From an uncultured Gemmatimonadota bacterium (GTDB taxonomy: Bacteria > Gemmatimonadota > Gemmatimonadetes > Gemmatimonadales > Gemmatimonadaceae), in assembly GCA_903882745.1 (NCBI GenBank), contig CAIRYG010000003.1, forward strand, positions 62,001-126,000: a DNA stretch of 64,000 nt, written 5' to 3'. Of the stretch, positions 16,048-24,940 are shown one piece after another. The position numbers and the translations under genes were made by a program. The first letter of the stretch is position 1; each line of letters starts with the position of its first letter. The notes below the pieces were generated by a model that worked only from the letters and a program-made list of their open reading frames with translations, did no database searches and was not told where the DNA came from.

Positions 16048-19000
16048 ATGCCATTCCTGCTGACTCTCGTCTTCGTCCTGTCAGGGGCCGCCGGCCTGAT
16101 GTACGAGTCCATTTGGAGCCGCTACCTCGGGCTCTTTGTCGGACACTCCGCGTACGGACAGGTCATCGTCCTCGTGATTTATCTGGGCGGAATGTCCGCC
16201 GGTGCAGCACTCGCCGCCCGGCGCTCCGAGCGCATCAAAGAACCGCTCGTCGCCTACGCGATTGTTGAGGTGCTGGTTGGGTTAATCGGGCTCGTCTTCC
16301 ACGACGCCTTCCTCGCCACCACGAACTTCGCCTACCACACGCTCTTTCCGGCAGTCGCCGGAGGCGCGCTCCTCCCGATTCTGAAGTGGGCCCTGGCGAG
16401 TGCCCTGATTCTCCCGCAGTCGCTCCTGCTCGGCGCCACCTTCCCGCTGATGACGGCGGGACTCCTTCGGCGTGCGCGCGGCTCTGGCGTCGGCACAGGA
16501 CGGCTGATCTCGCTGCTCTATTTCGCCAACTCGATCGGAGCCGCGATCGGCGTGCTCGTCGCCGGCTTCTACCTGATCCAGTTCGTGGGACTCCCGGGCA
16601 CGCTGGCGACCGCGGCAATCATCAACATCCTGGCTGGACTCGTGGTTTTCGGGGCGGTGCGCCTCAACCAAGAGGCCGAGTCTGAGGGCAGTGTGGCGGC
16701 GAGTGCGCCGGAAGCCGCAGCGGGGTCCGTGGAGCCCCACCCCGAGCTCCCCATGCTCTGGCGTGTGCTCCTGATTGTGAGCTTAGGCACCGCGCTCTCG
16801 AGTTTCATCTATGAGATCAGCTGGGTGCGCATGCTCTCGCTCGTACTGGGCAGTGCAACGCATTCGTTCGAACTGATGCTCTCGGCGTTCATCCTTGGGC
16901 TCGCGCTCGGCGCCTTCTGGGTACGCACCCGCGCGGATCATTTCCGCGATCCACTGCGGACGTTGGCGGTCACCCAATGGGCGATGGGTGCGCTCGCCCT
17001 TGGCACGCTGACGGCGTATATGGCCTCGTTCCAGTGGATGGCGACGCTGATTGGTGGCCTCGATCAAACCGTGGAAGGGTACCACTTCTTTACAATCGCC
17101 AAGTACGGTATCGCCTTGACCGTGATGCTTCCGGCGACGTTCTGCGCGGGGATCACGCTCCCACTCATCACGCACATGCTGATGCAGGCAGGTGGTGGTG
17201 AGAAGTCGATTGGCGCGGTGTACAGCGTGAACACACTGGGCTCGATTGTTGGAGCGGCACTCGCTGCCCTCCTGTTGCTTCCGCTGCTCGGACTCAAGAC
17301 ACTGCTCATTACCGGCGGTGTGATTGATATGGGGATCGGCGTGTGGCTGATGCGGATGGCCGGCGACAAACAGGTGGAACTGCGACGCTTCGGCACCGCG
17401 CTACTGGGCGCAACGGTGCTTGTGGTCTTCTCCGTGGTGGCCAATGTGCAACTCGACCGCTCGATCTTGATCAGCGGCGTATTCCGCTACGGCCGCGTAC
17501 CGAAGCCGGGGACGCGCGACGTGGTGTTCTACAAAGACGGACGCACCGCCACCGTCAGCGTCGTCAAAGCCGAGGACGGCGGATACTCGCTGGCCACAAA
17601 CGGCAAGCCCGACGCCTCGCTCTCGCCGCGGTGGTTCGAGGCGCCCTCTGAGGGCACGGTGCGCGTGCCCTTTGACGGTGACGAGAGCACCCAGGTGCTG
17701 CTCCCCATGATCACCTTGGCCCACGCGCCCAACGCCAAACAGGGCGCCGTGATCGGGAATGGCTCCGGCATGAGCTCGCACCTGCTGCTGGGCAGCCCAA
17801 CGCTCCAAAAGCTCGTGACTATCGACATCGAGCCCGAGATGATCAATGGGTCGCATCTGTTTTATCCGGCAAACAAGCGCGTCTTTGATGATCCGCGCGC
17901 GCAGTATGTGCACGACGACGCCAAGAGCTATTTCGCATCACAGAATCGGAAGTTCGATCTGATCCTCAGTGAGCCGTCGAATCCGTGGGTGAGCGGTGTC
18001 AGCGGACTCTTCACCGACGAGTTCTACCAGCGCGTGCGGACCTTCCTGACGCCGGATGGTGTCTTCGGGCAGTGGCTGCACCTCTATGAGATTGACGACG
18101 GGCTCGTGCTCAGCGTGATCCGTGCCGTCCATAAGAACTTCCCGTCGTACACGATCTACATGACGGCCGATTTAGACATTTTGATTGTGGCGTCGAACCG
18201 CGCCACACTCCCGACGCCAGACTGGAACGTCTTCACCCTGCCTGAAGTCGCGCAGGATCTGCGGCATTTCTTCCCGATTACGCCGCAGGCGCTGGAATCG
18301 ATTCGTCTCGTCTCGCGCGACGCCCTCGCCCCATTGATGGAAAGTAAGAGCGACGTCGGCGCCAACAGCGACTTCTACCCGACGCTCGATCTTCTCAGCG
18401 AGCAGACGCGATATATGAAGGACCACGCCTTTGGGTTTCAGGGACTCAACCAAGGGCGCTACGATGTTGGCGCCGCATTGATGGAACACCGCATTCTCCC
18501 AACGACCGCCACCACGAGCGTCCTCGATATCGGGCGTGTGAATGGGCTCGCACTCGGCGCTGCGCTCCGCGCGCCCATGGGCACGGTCGTTCCTGACGGT
18601 ACGCTCGAGCCGACACCGTTGCGTGAAGCGCGGTCGCGCCTGTCGCAGTTGCAGTCGGTGATAGCCACCGGACACAGCCCGCCGGACTGGCCGATCTTTT
18701 TCCGTTTAGCATCGGAAGTGGAGTCGGACCTGCACAGTGGGACCATGGGATGGGCGGACGAACCGTTCTATGCGAGCGTCGCGACCTTTATGGACCGCCA
18801 GAACGCACCGCGGAACGCGCGCGATGCATGGCGTTTTCTGCACGCAATTTCAGTCTATGATTGGCCCGTTGCTGCCGAGTTGGCCGATGTGCAAATCAAG
18901 TCACGCGTGTCGGGGGTGGGCTGGATCAGCCCCGACTTACTGCGGACTGGTGCGGTCATTGCATACATGCGCACCGGTGAATTCCTGAAGGCGCGCGACG

Positions 19001-19110
19001 CCTTTGATCGACTCGCTGAGTTCGCACATTGGACGAACACAGATCTCCGGGTCCGTCTGCTCGGCGCACATCTGGCTGCAGCAACGAAGAAGGCGAAAGT
19101 TAAATCCTGA
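16048..19110 (+). CDS. Membrane transporter-like / spermidine synthase-like fusion
   Basis: A 1020-aa protein. The N-terminal half (about residues 1-470) has a dozen or more hydrophobic segments in two similar halves; both begin with the motif pair seen in GAAGLMYESIWSRYLGLF (residue 13) and SSFIYEISWVRMLSLVLG (about 250). The next part (about 500-790) is a spermidine-synthase-like Rossmann domain with IGNGSGMSSHLLL, VTIDIEPEM and LILSEPSNPWVSGVSGLFT. The acidic Asp after the cofactor strand is kept, but the aminopropyl-transfer Asp motif appears as SEPSNP. A helical C-terminal region (about 800-1020) follows. These fused proteins are widespread and mostly uncharacterised; polyamine synthesis is not demonstrated. 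Confidence 0.85.
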   Translation: MPFLLTLVFVLSGAAGLMYESIWSRYLGLFVGHSAYGQVIVLVIYLGGMSAGAALAARRSERIKEPLVAYAIVEVLVGLIGLVFHDAFLATTNFAYHTLFPAVAGGALLPILKWALASALILPQSLLLGATFPLMTAGLLRRARGSGVGTGRLISLLYFANSIGAAIGVLVAGFYLIQFVGLPGTLATAAIINILAGLVVFGAVRLNQEAESEGSVAASAPEAAAGSVEPHPELPMLWRVLLIVSLGTALSSFIYEISWVRMLSLVLGSATHSFELMLSAFILGLALGAFWVRTRADHFRDPLRTLAVTQWAMGALALGTLTAYMASFQWMATLIGGLDQTVEGYHFFTIAKYGIALTVMLPATFCAGITLPLITHMLMQAGGGEKSIGAVYSVNTLGSIVGAALAALLLLPLLGLKTLLITGGVIDMGIGVWLMRMAGDKQVELRRFGTALLGATVLVVFSVVANVQLDRSILISGVFRYGRVPKPGTRDVVFYKDGRTATVSVVKAEDGGYSLATNGKPDASLSPRWFEAPSEGTVRVPFDGDESTQVLLPMITLAHAPNAKQGAVIGNGSGMSSHLLLGSPTLQKLVTIDIEPEMINGSHLFYPANKRVFDDPRAQYVHDDAKSYFASQNRKFDLILSEPSNPWVSGVSGLFTDEFYQRVRTFLTPDGVFGQWLHLYEIDDGLVLSVIRAVHKNFPSYTIYMTADLDILIVASNRATLPTPDWNVFTLPEVAQDLRHFFPITPQALESIRLVSRDALAPLMESKSDVGANSDFYPTLDLLSEQTRYMKDHAFGFQGLNQGRYDVGAALMEHRILPTTATTSVLDIGRVNGLALGAALRAPMGTVVPDGTLEPTPLREARSRLSQLQSVIATGHSPPDWPIFFRLASEVESDLHSGTMGWADEPFYASVATFMDRQNAPRNARDAWRFLHAISVYDWPVAAELADVQIKSRVSGVGWISPDLLRTGAVIAYMRTGEFLKARDAFDRLAEFAHWTNTDLRVRLLGAHLAAATKKAKVKS

Positions 19111-19123
19111 CCTCGGTGACGTG

Positions 19124-21232
19124 ATGCGTCGTGCGCTGACTCCTGTATTACTCGCCTTCCTTGCTGCGCCTCTCACCGGGGGCGCGCAGAGCGCGACGTC
19201 GACGCTGCTGGATCGCGTATTGCGTGCAGAAGACACGCGCGCATCCGACCCCACGGCGATGCTGCCGTTGCTCGAGGCGCTTCGCGGCACTGATCTCACG
19301 ACCCGACTCGTCGCGATCCGTGCGCTGGGTCGCCTGCAGCGTCCGGATCTTGTACCCCGTCTGGCGTTGATGCTCGACGACGCGGTTTCCATGCGCTCGG
19401 AAGCCGCAAATGCGATTGCACAGTCGGTGGCGTCGGTTCCGACCAGTGGCCGCGGTCTCGATTCGGCGCGCACGGTTGTACGCCTCGCACGCGCGGTGCT
19501 GCTCATGCGTTTGTCCACCGAGACAGCTCCCGAGGTCGTTGGGGTGCTCGCCCGGTCGTTGGGACGCATCCCCTACATGGACGCCGAGCAACCGGCAGCA
19601 GATGAAGGGGCGATTCTCGCGGCCATGAAGCGTGTGGGTGGCTTTCCCGCCCTCCCAGACGACGCTGCTTTCAACGTCCTGCACGGCCTGAATGACATCG
19701 CCAAGTCTCGACGGACTCGGCGCGAGCCATCGCCGGCGATGTATGAGGTGTTACGCCGAGCGGTTGCGACATCTCGCGACGCCAAGGTGCGGCGTCTCGC
19801 CATCACGGCACTCGCGCCCGCTGCTGGGTTCGACAGCGCAACGCTTGCAATCGCGCGGCGCGATGCGGATCCCGAGGTACGCCGTGGCGTGCTCACAGGC
19901 GCCACCAGCCTCACGGCAGTGCAGCACGATTCCCTGCTCCAGTGGGCGCTTCAGGATCCCAGCCCGATTGTTCGACTCGATGCGTTCCGTTTTTGGCGTC
20001 AGGGGGTGACCGCTCCCGACTGTGCTCCAGTGATCGCGGCGACACACGATCGTTCTCCTGCCGTCGCGTTGGCTGCTATCGACGCACTCGGCGGGCTGTG
20101 CGCTCCCGTCAGGGATCGCATCGCGACGCTGCGCACCTTGGCAGACGCCCTCCCGATGGGTGAAACCGGGCGTGACGCTGGTCAGATGTCCTGGCACCCG
20201 GCGGCGCACGCGCTGGTCGCGCTCGCCCGCGCGGATCGAGCATTGGCGCTCCCACTGCTCCCGCGCTTTGCTGGTCATCGACGCCCGCAGGTTCGAGAAT
20301 ACGCCGCCCGAGCCGCAACCGTGTTGCGCGACACCGTCGCACTGTCGGCGTTGCTGACGGACGGGAACCACAATGTGCAGGCGGAGGCGATTGCTGGCAT
20401 GTCGCAGGTGCGCGGGCACGGTAGTGATGCCGCGTATGTGGGGCTGCTCAGCTCCACTGGGCATCAGGTCGTCATGGCGGCGGCGACTGCCCTTGCCGGC
20501 TCGCGCAGCCCGGCCGCACCGAATGCGTTGCTCGATGCGCTTGCTCGCCTGACCGCGGGTCAGCGTGAAAACACGCGCGATGCACGCGTGGCGCTCCTAT
20601 TGCGCATCCAGGAGCTAGGATCGCAATCGCTTGCAGCACGCGTCACACCGTATCTCGTGGACTTCGACAGTACCGTGGCGAAGAAAGCAGCAGCGATCTT
20701 GGGAGGGTGGAGTGGTCAGTCGGTGCAGGCAGCACCGAAGGCGCTCGCAATCCGAGAGGAGCCGTTGGGGAAGACGTATACCACGCGCGGACTTCAGCTT
20801 CGCATCACCATGAGCCCCACGAGTGGTGGCGGCGTCATACTCATTGCGTTGTTCCCAACGGAGGCCCCCGCGACGGTGGCGCGCCTCGTGCGTCTTGCGC
20901 GCGAACATTACTTCGATGGGCTCACCATTCATCGCATTGTGCCGAACTTTGTGATTCAGGGCGGAAGTCCCGACGCGAACGAATACGTTGGCGACGCCGC
21001 GTTTATGCGCGATGAGCTGAGCATGCGTAGCCACACGCGCGGAACGATTGGTATTTCGACCCGCGGGCGTGATACCGGCGACGCGCAGTTCTTTGTAAAT
21101 CTCGTCGACAATATCCGCCTCGATCACGATTACACGGTCGTGGGTGAAATCTTGCAGGGACTCGCGGTTGCCGATGGCATTTTGGAAGGCGATGTAATGG
21201 CGAAGGTCGAGGTTATCGAACGCAGCAACTGA
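19124..21232 (+). CDS. Secreted HEAT-repeat / cyclophilin fusion (PPIase)
   Basis: A 702-aa exported protein. The signal peptide ends APLTGGAQS. About 500 residues of alpha-helical HEAT-like repeats follow, with typical pieces such as TTRLVAIRALGRL and DPEVRRGVLTGATSL. The last ~150 residues are a cyclophilin domain with IHRIVPNFVIQGGSP (catalytic Arg and the Phe/Gln core) and DAQFFVNL. It should catalyse prolyl cis-trans isomerisation in the periplasm, with the HEAT array as a client-binding scaffold. GTG at 19121 precedes ATG 19124; either could be used. It lies 13 bp after the fusion transporter gene. Confidence 0.88.
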   Translation: MRRALTPVLLAFLAAPLTGGAQSATSTLLDRVLRAEDTRASDPTAMLPLLEALRGTDLTTRLVAIRALGRLQRPDLVPRLALMLDDAVSMRSEAANAIAQSVASVPTSGRGLDSARTVVRLARAVLLMRLSTETAPEVVGVLARSLGRIPYMDAEQPAADEGAILAAMKRVGGFPALPDDAAFNVLHGLNDIAKSRRTRREPSPAMYEVLRRAVATSRDAKVRRLAITALAPAAGFDSATLAIARRDADPEVRRGVLTGATSLTAVQHDSLLQWALQDPSPIVRLDAFRFWRQGVTAPDCAPVIAATHDRSPAVALAAIDALGGLCAPVRDRIATLRTLADALPMGETGRDAGQMSWHPAAHALVALARADRALALPLLPRFAGHRRPQVREYAARAATVLRDTVALSALLTDGNHNVQAEAIAGMSQVRGHGSDAAYVGLLSSTGHQVVMAAATALAGSRSPAAPNALLDALARLTAGQRENTRDARVALLLRIQELGSQSLAARVTPYLVDFDSTVAKKAAAILGGWSGQSVQAAPKALAIREEPLGKTYTTRGLQLRITMSPTSGGGVILIALFPTEAPATVARLVRLAREHYFDGLTIHRIVPNFVIQGGSPDANEYVGDAAFMRDELSMRSHTRGTIGISTRGRDTGDAQFFVNLVDNIRLDHDYTVVGEILQGLAVADGILEGDVMAKVEVIERSN

Positions 21233-21283
21233 TACCGGGACCTGCGCGTACAGATAGTAGATCTCTTAAACGGAGTACAGATC

Positions 21284-24274
21284 GTGCCTCTCGCACTTGT
21301 CGTGTCGCTGTTGGTACAAGCGACGGCCGTCGCCGTTCCTGATTCCACGCTGTCAGGCACGCGCTCGCCGAGTTATACCGCGGATGGTCGTTTGGTGGTG
21401 GCGTCGGAGGGGCATCTCTACCTGCGGACCCTCACTGGTTCGTGGGTGCAGGTCACGAAGGGGAGCGGCTGGGATCGTGATCCCGCTGTGGCTCGTGACG
21501 GAAAGTCGATCGTGTTTGCGTCGGATCGTGGGGGGAACTACGATCTGTATCGACTCCGATTGACTGGCGATGTTACAACGGGCGAGCCAGAACAGCTGAC
21601 CAACACGCCGGACGCCGAGACGATGCCTAGTGTTGCATCGGATGGTCGGATTGCATTTGTCCGCGGCTTTGGCGGGGCATCGCGCGTGTGGATTCGCGGA
21701 ACAGACGGCTCAGACAAGCGCCTTACCGACCACGAGCTGGCGGAGATTTCACCGGCCTTCTCGCCGGACGGGGCGCGCGTGGCCTACGTGGGGGTGAATG
21801 AGCTACAGCGAAGGGTGATCGTACGTACGGTGTCCGACGGACGCGAAGCTGTGGTGAACGCGGACAAGAATGCGGAGCGACTCGCCTGGTCGCCTACCGG
21901 AGATCGCCTGGCATTCACGAGCATCACCGGACGCTCGCCGATTTTCGTTGCATCGCCTGACGGGCGGTGGACCAATACCGTGGCCACTGTGCACGGCGAT
22001 CTTGCGTGGTCGCCCGACGGTCGGACGCTTGCTGTCGCTGAACACGACGAGAATGTCCCCGCCTACAATGGGGACCCTGACCGACTCGGGGATCGTTCGG
22101 CTGCTGAGAACTTTGCGGCCTCTCGTGATCGCTTACTGCTGCTGAGCGCTCCGCTGCCGGTCGACGCTGGCCTCGCACCGGTCTCGCTTGCTGCCGCGCG
22201 CGATCGCGCGGCGCGAAATGCCGATGCATACGACCGCGCCTGGGCGCGCTCGACGTCGCTCTATTTTAGCGCGGCGAACGCGAGCGATCGCCGTGCGCAG
22301 TGGGAGGCCGTTAAGGCTAAGCATCGTGGCGACGCGATGGCTGCCAAGAACGACGACGAGCTTGAACGTGCGATTCACGCGATGCTCCGCGAGCGCCCAC
22401 CACTCAAGGTCGCGGCCACAGGACGTGCGGCGGTTTCCAGTGCGAATCCGGTCAGCACGGAGGCGGGACTCGAGATCTTCCGCGCTGGCGGCAATGTGGT
22501 CGATGCGGCCGTTGCGGTCAGCTTTGCACTTGGCGTGGTCGAACCCGATGCCAGTGGCGTTGGCGGCTACGGTCAGATGGTGCTCTATCTGAACACGATG
22601 GACAAGCCAACGTTGTTTGAGTTCATGTCGCGTGTGCCCGAGGACGCGGGGCTCTCAAATACCTCGTTGATGGTCAACGGCCGCTATCCCAACGACGGTC
22701 CGGTGCTTCCCAACATCCCGGGCACCGTGGCCGGGATGCACTCCGCGTGGAAGAAATACGGCAGTGGCAAGGTGGCCTGGAAGGACATTCTCGCCCCGGC
22801 GATTCGTGCGGCGCGCAACGGGTATGTGGTCACCGAGGGGCTCGCCACGACACTCAGTACGGAGCGCGAGCACTTCTTGAAGTACGAGGGGAGTCGCGCG
22901 CTCTTCTTCCGAAATGGCAAGCCGCTGGTGGCCGGCGACACGCTCAAGAATCCAGATCTCGCGTGGGTGCTTACGCAGATCGCCGACAAGGGCGCCGACG
23001 GATTTTACCGTGGCGATGTGGCCAAGAAGTATGTGGACGATCTCCACGGGAAGGGCAATGCGATGAAGCTGTCGGACATGTCGCGCTACTTCGCGCCGGA
23101 GCGCGAGCCTGTTACTGGGAGCTATCGCGGCTTCACCCTGTTCTCGAGTGCGCCGCCAGTGAGCGGCGGGGCTGACTTGGTTGGCAAGCTCAACTTGCTC
23201 GAGCAGTTCGAGAAGCCGAAGATGTATGCAGAGGACGCCGCGACGTTCCACGCCATGCTCGCCTCTTGGTCGCTTGTGGCCGGCGGGCGGGTGGCAGATC
23301 CAGGACTGTGGCCGGTCTCGCTCGACGGCTACCTGAGCAAGGATACCGCGAAGGTTCGGTGGCGCTGCTATTCACCGGAGCATGCGGTTCGCCCGGGTGA
23401 TGTTCGCACCGATTCTGGGGGCTGCGCCTCGGCGAATCCGGCAGCGGCGCGCGCGTCGTCGCCGCCACTCGAGCTGGCGTCCGCGAGTCTCGTCGCGAAG
23501 CTTGCGTCGATCCCACCAGAAGGTCCGTGCGGCGCCGAGCATGCAATGGAAGTGGAGTTCTGCCACGCGGCGGGCACGACGGCGTTTACTGTGGCCGATG
23601 CCGACGGGAATGTTGTGGCCGTGACGCAGACCTTAGGCACCTGGGGCGGAAACTTCTACGTGACCCCGGGACTCGGCTTCTTGAGTAACGATAAACTGAC
23701 CAGCTACGGTACGGATCCGACGCAGTACGGCTCGCGGCTTCCCTTCGCACGCCATGGGAGCACACTCGCTCCGACGATTGCGTTCAAAGGAAAGAAGCCA
23801 GTGTTCGCAGTGGGCGCGGCCGGGAACTCGTGGATCACGAGTGCGGTGTACCAGACGCTTGTCGGTGCACTCGATTTCGGTCTCGACCCGCAGCGTGCGC
23901 TTGAACTGCCCCGATTCCTGCCAGGTGGCCGCGGCGCTGGAGCAGCGCCCGCGGGTGGTGCGGTTGGTGGTGGGGCGGCCCCAACAGGTGGACGAGGTGG
24001 AGCCGGCGGGCGTGGCGGTGCCGGCGGGGGTGCTGGCGGGGGTGCTAGCGGGGGCAATGGCGGCGCGAGCAGCGGTGCCGTGGTCGTGACGATTGAAGAT
24101 GGCTTCAACCCCGACGTGCTCCGCCGCATGCGCGCGATGGGCTACGACTTCAATATCGTGTCGCTCAAGGGCGAGCTGCGTGAAGGCTACGGCGCGGCGG
24201 TGTCGCTCGACGGCAAGAAGGTCACCGCTGGTGCCGATCCGCGGCGCGCGGGTGCGGCGGGCGCCGTCCCCTGA
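21284..24274 (+). CDS. TolB-like propeller / gamma-glutamyltranspeptidase fusion
   Basis: A 996-aa exported protein starting at GTG 21284 (GGAG 8 nt upstream). Residues 1-18 form a short signal peptide. About 25-290 are WD40-like/TolB-type blades with SPDGARVAYVG and SPDGRTLAVAEH. From about 370 to the end is a gamma-glutamyltranspeptidase domain: GGNVVDAAVAVSFALGVVEP, then the autocleavage region GTTAFTVADADGNVVAVTQT, whose first Thr would be the N-terminal nucleophile of the small subunit, and GLGFLSND. A Gly/Ala-rich insert lies at about 885-930. Expected activity is hydrolysis or transfer of gamma-glutamyl groups. Confidence 0.9.
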   Translation: MPLALVVSLLVQATAVAVPDSTLSGTRSPSYTADGRLVVASEGHLYLRTLTGSWVQVTKGSGWDRDPAVARDGKSIVFASDRGGNYDLYRLRLTGDVTTGEPEQLTNTPDAETMPSVASDGRIAFVRGFGGASRVWIRGTDGSDKRLTDHELAEISPAFSPDGARVAYVGVNELQRRVIVRTVSDGREAVVNADKNAERLAWSPTGDRLAFTSITGRSPIFVASPDGRWTNTVATVHGDLAWSPDGRTLAVAEHDENVPAYNGDPDRLGDRSAAENFAASRDRLLLLSAPLPVDAGLAPVSLAAARDRAARNADAYDRAWARSTSLYFSAANASDRRAQWEAVKAKHRGDAMAAKNDDELERAIHAMLRERPPLKVAATGRAAVSSANPVSTEAGLEIFRAGGNVVDAAVAVSFALGVVEPDASGVGGYGQMVLYLNTMDKPTLFEFMSRVPEDAGLSNTSLMVNGRYPNDGPVLPNIPGTVAGMHSAWKKYGSGKVAWKDILAPAIRAARNGYVVTEGLATTLSTEREHFLKYEGSRALFFRNGKPLVAGDTLKNPDLAWVLTQIADKGADGFYRGDVAKKYVDDLHGKGNAMKLSDMSRYFAPEREPVTGSYRGFTLFSSAPPVSGGADLVGKLNLLEQFEKPKMYAEDAATFHAMLASWSLVAGGRVADPGLWPVSLDGYLSKDTAKVRWRCYSPEHAVRPGDVRTDSGGCASANPAAARASSPPLELASASLVAKLASIPPEGPCGAEHAMEVEFCHAAGTTAFTVADADGNVVAVTQTLGTWGGNFYVTPGLGFLSNDKLTSYGTDPTQYGSRLPFARHGSTLAPTIAFKGKKPVFAVGAAGNSWITSAVYQTLVGALDFGLDPQRALELPRFLPGGRGAGAAPAGGAVGGGAAPTGGRGGAGGRGGAGGGAGGGASGGNGGASSGAVVVTIEDGFNPDVLRRMRAMGYDFNIVSLKGELREGYGAAVSLDGKKVTAGADPRRAGAAGAVP

Positions 24275-24299
24275 CGCGTATCGATGGACGACGGTTGGA

Positions 24300-24932
24300 C
24301 TACGGTGTGCGCGCGGCGCTCGAGGTGGAGCGCCGCGCGACGTTAACGGGCGCCGAGAGCTCGCCCGACTTCACCCAACGCTCGTCAGGACGGTAGACCG
24401 TCAGCAGTGAGGGACCGAACGAAGCGGGGAGTTGCAGCCGAACGGCGGCGATCTCGTGCCCAGTGGTGACTTCAGCGGTGACCGAGAGGCGCGAGCTGTG
24501 TTCGAATCGCACGCCGTCGGCAAGCCGTGACATGAGTTCGCGCTTGAGCGCGTCGTAGACCTCGTCGGCGGTGGCACCTTGCCAACGACCAAAGGCCACC
24601 GGCGCGGAGGCGTCCGCGACTAATCGGGTGCCGCGCTGAATGGTCTGCTCGACCGTCGCGAACTGCTTGGCAAAGTCCGAGCGCGACTTGCTCGTTGCGA
24701 CGACGAGAAACTCCTGCATCGGCCGCCCCGGCATCCAGGCAGTGTGCAACACATCCGCCCATGGAATCTGCAACCGGAGCTGTACGTAGCCACCGTCGCG
24801 CACGACAAGCGTCGCACTGGCCTCGGACAGTTCGTGGGCGGCGATCGGCGTTGCGGCCAACAGCGTCGCGACCAACAGTGCCGCGGCGCCGCACACTCCG
24901 AGCCCCACGCGTCGCTTCCGCGAATTCAACAT
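24300..24932 (-). CDS. Exported protein of unknown function
   Basis: A 210-aa protein with a clear signal peptide (hydrophobic core about residues 11-29, cleavage after PIAA-H). The start at 24932 has GGAG 5 nt upstream. The mature protein begins HELSEASATLVVRDGG and is mostly beta strands; no catalytic motif is seen. It lies 8 bp after the PEBP-YHYH lipoprotein gene, so the two are probably one operon and may work together outside the cytoplasm. No family recognised with confidence. Confidence 0.75.
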   Translation of the reverse strand: MLNSRKRRVGLGVCGAAALLVATLLAATPIAAHELSEASATLVVRDGGYVQLRLQIPWADVLHTAWMPGRPMQEFLVVATSKSRSDFAKQFATVEQTIQRGTRLVADASAPVAFGRWQGATADEVYDALKRELMSRLADGVRFEHSSRLSVTAEVTTGHEIAAVRLQLPASFGPSLLTVYRPDERWVKSGELSAPVNVARRSTSSAARTP

Positions 24933-24940
24933 CGGACTCC

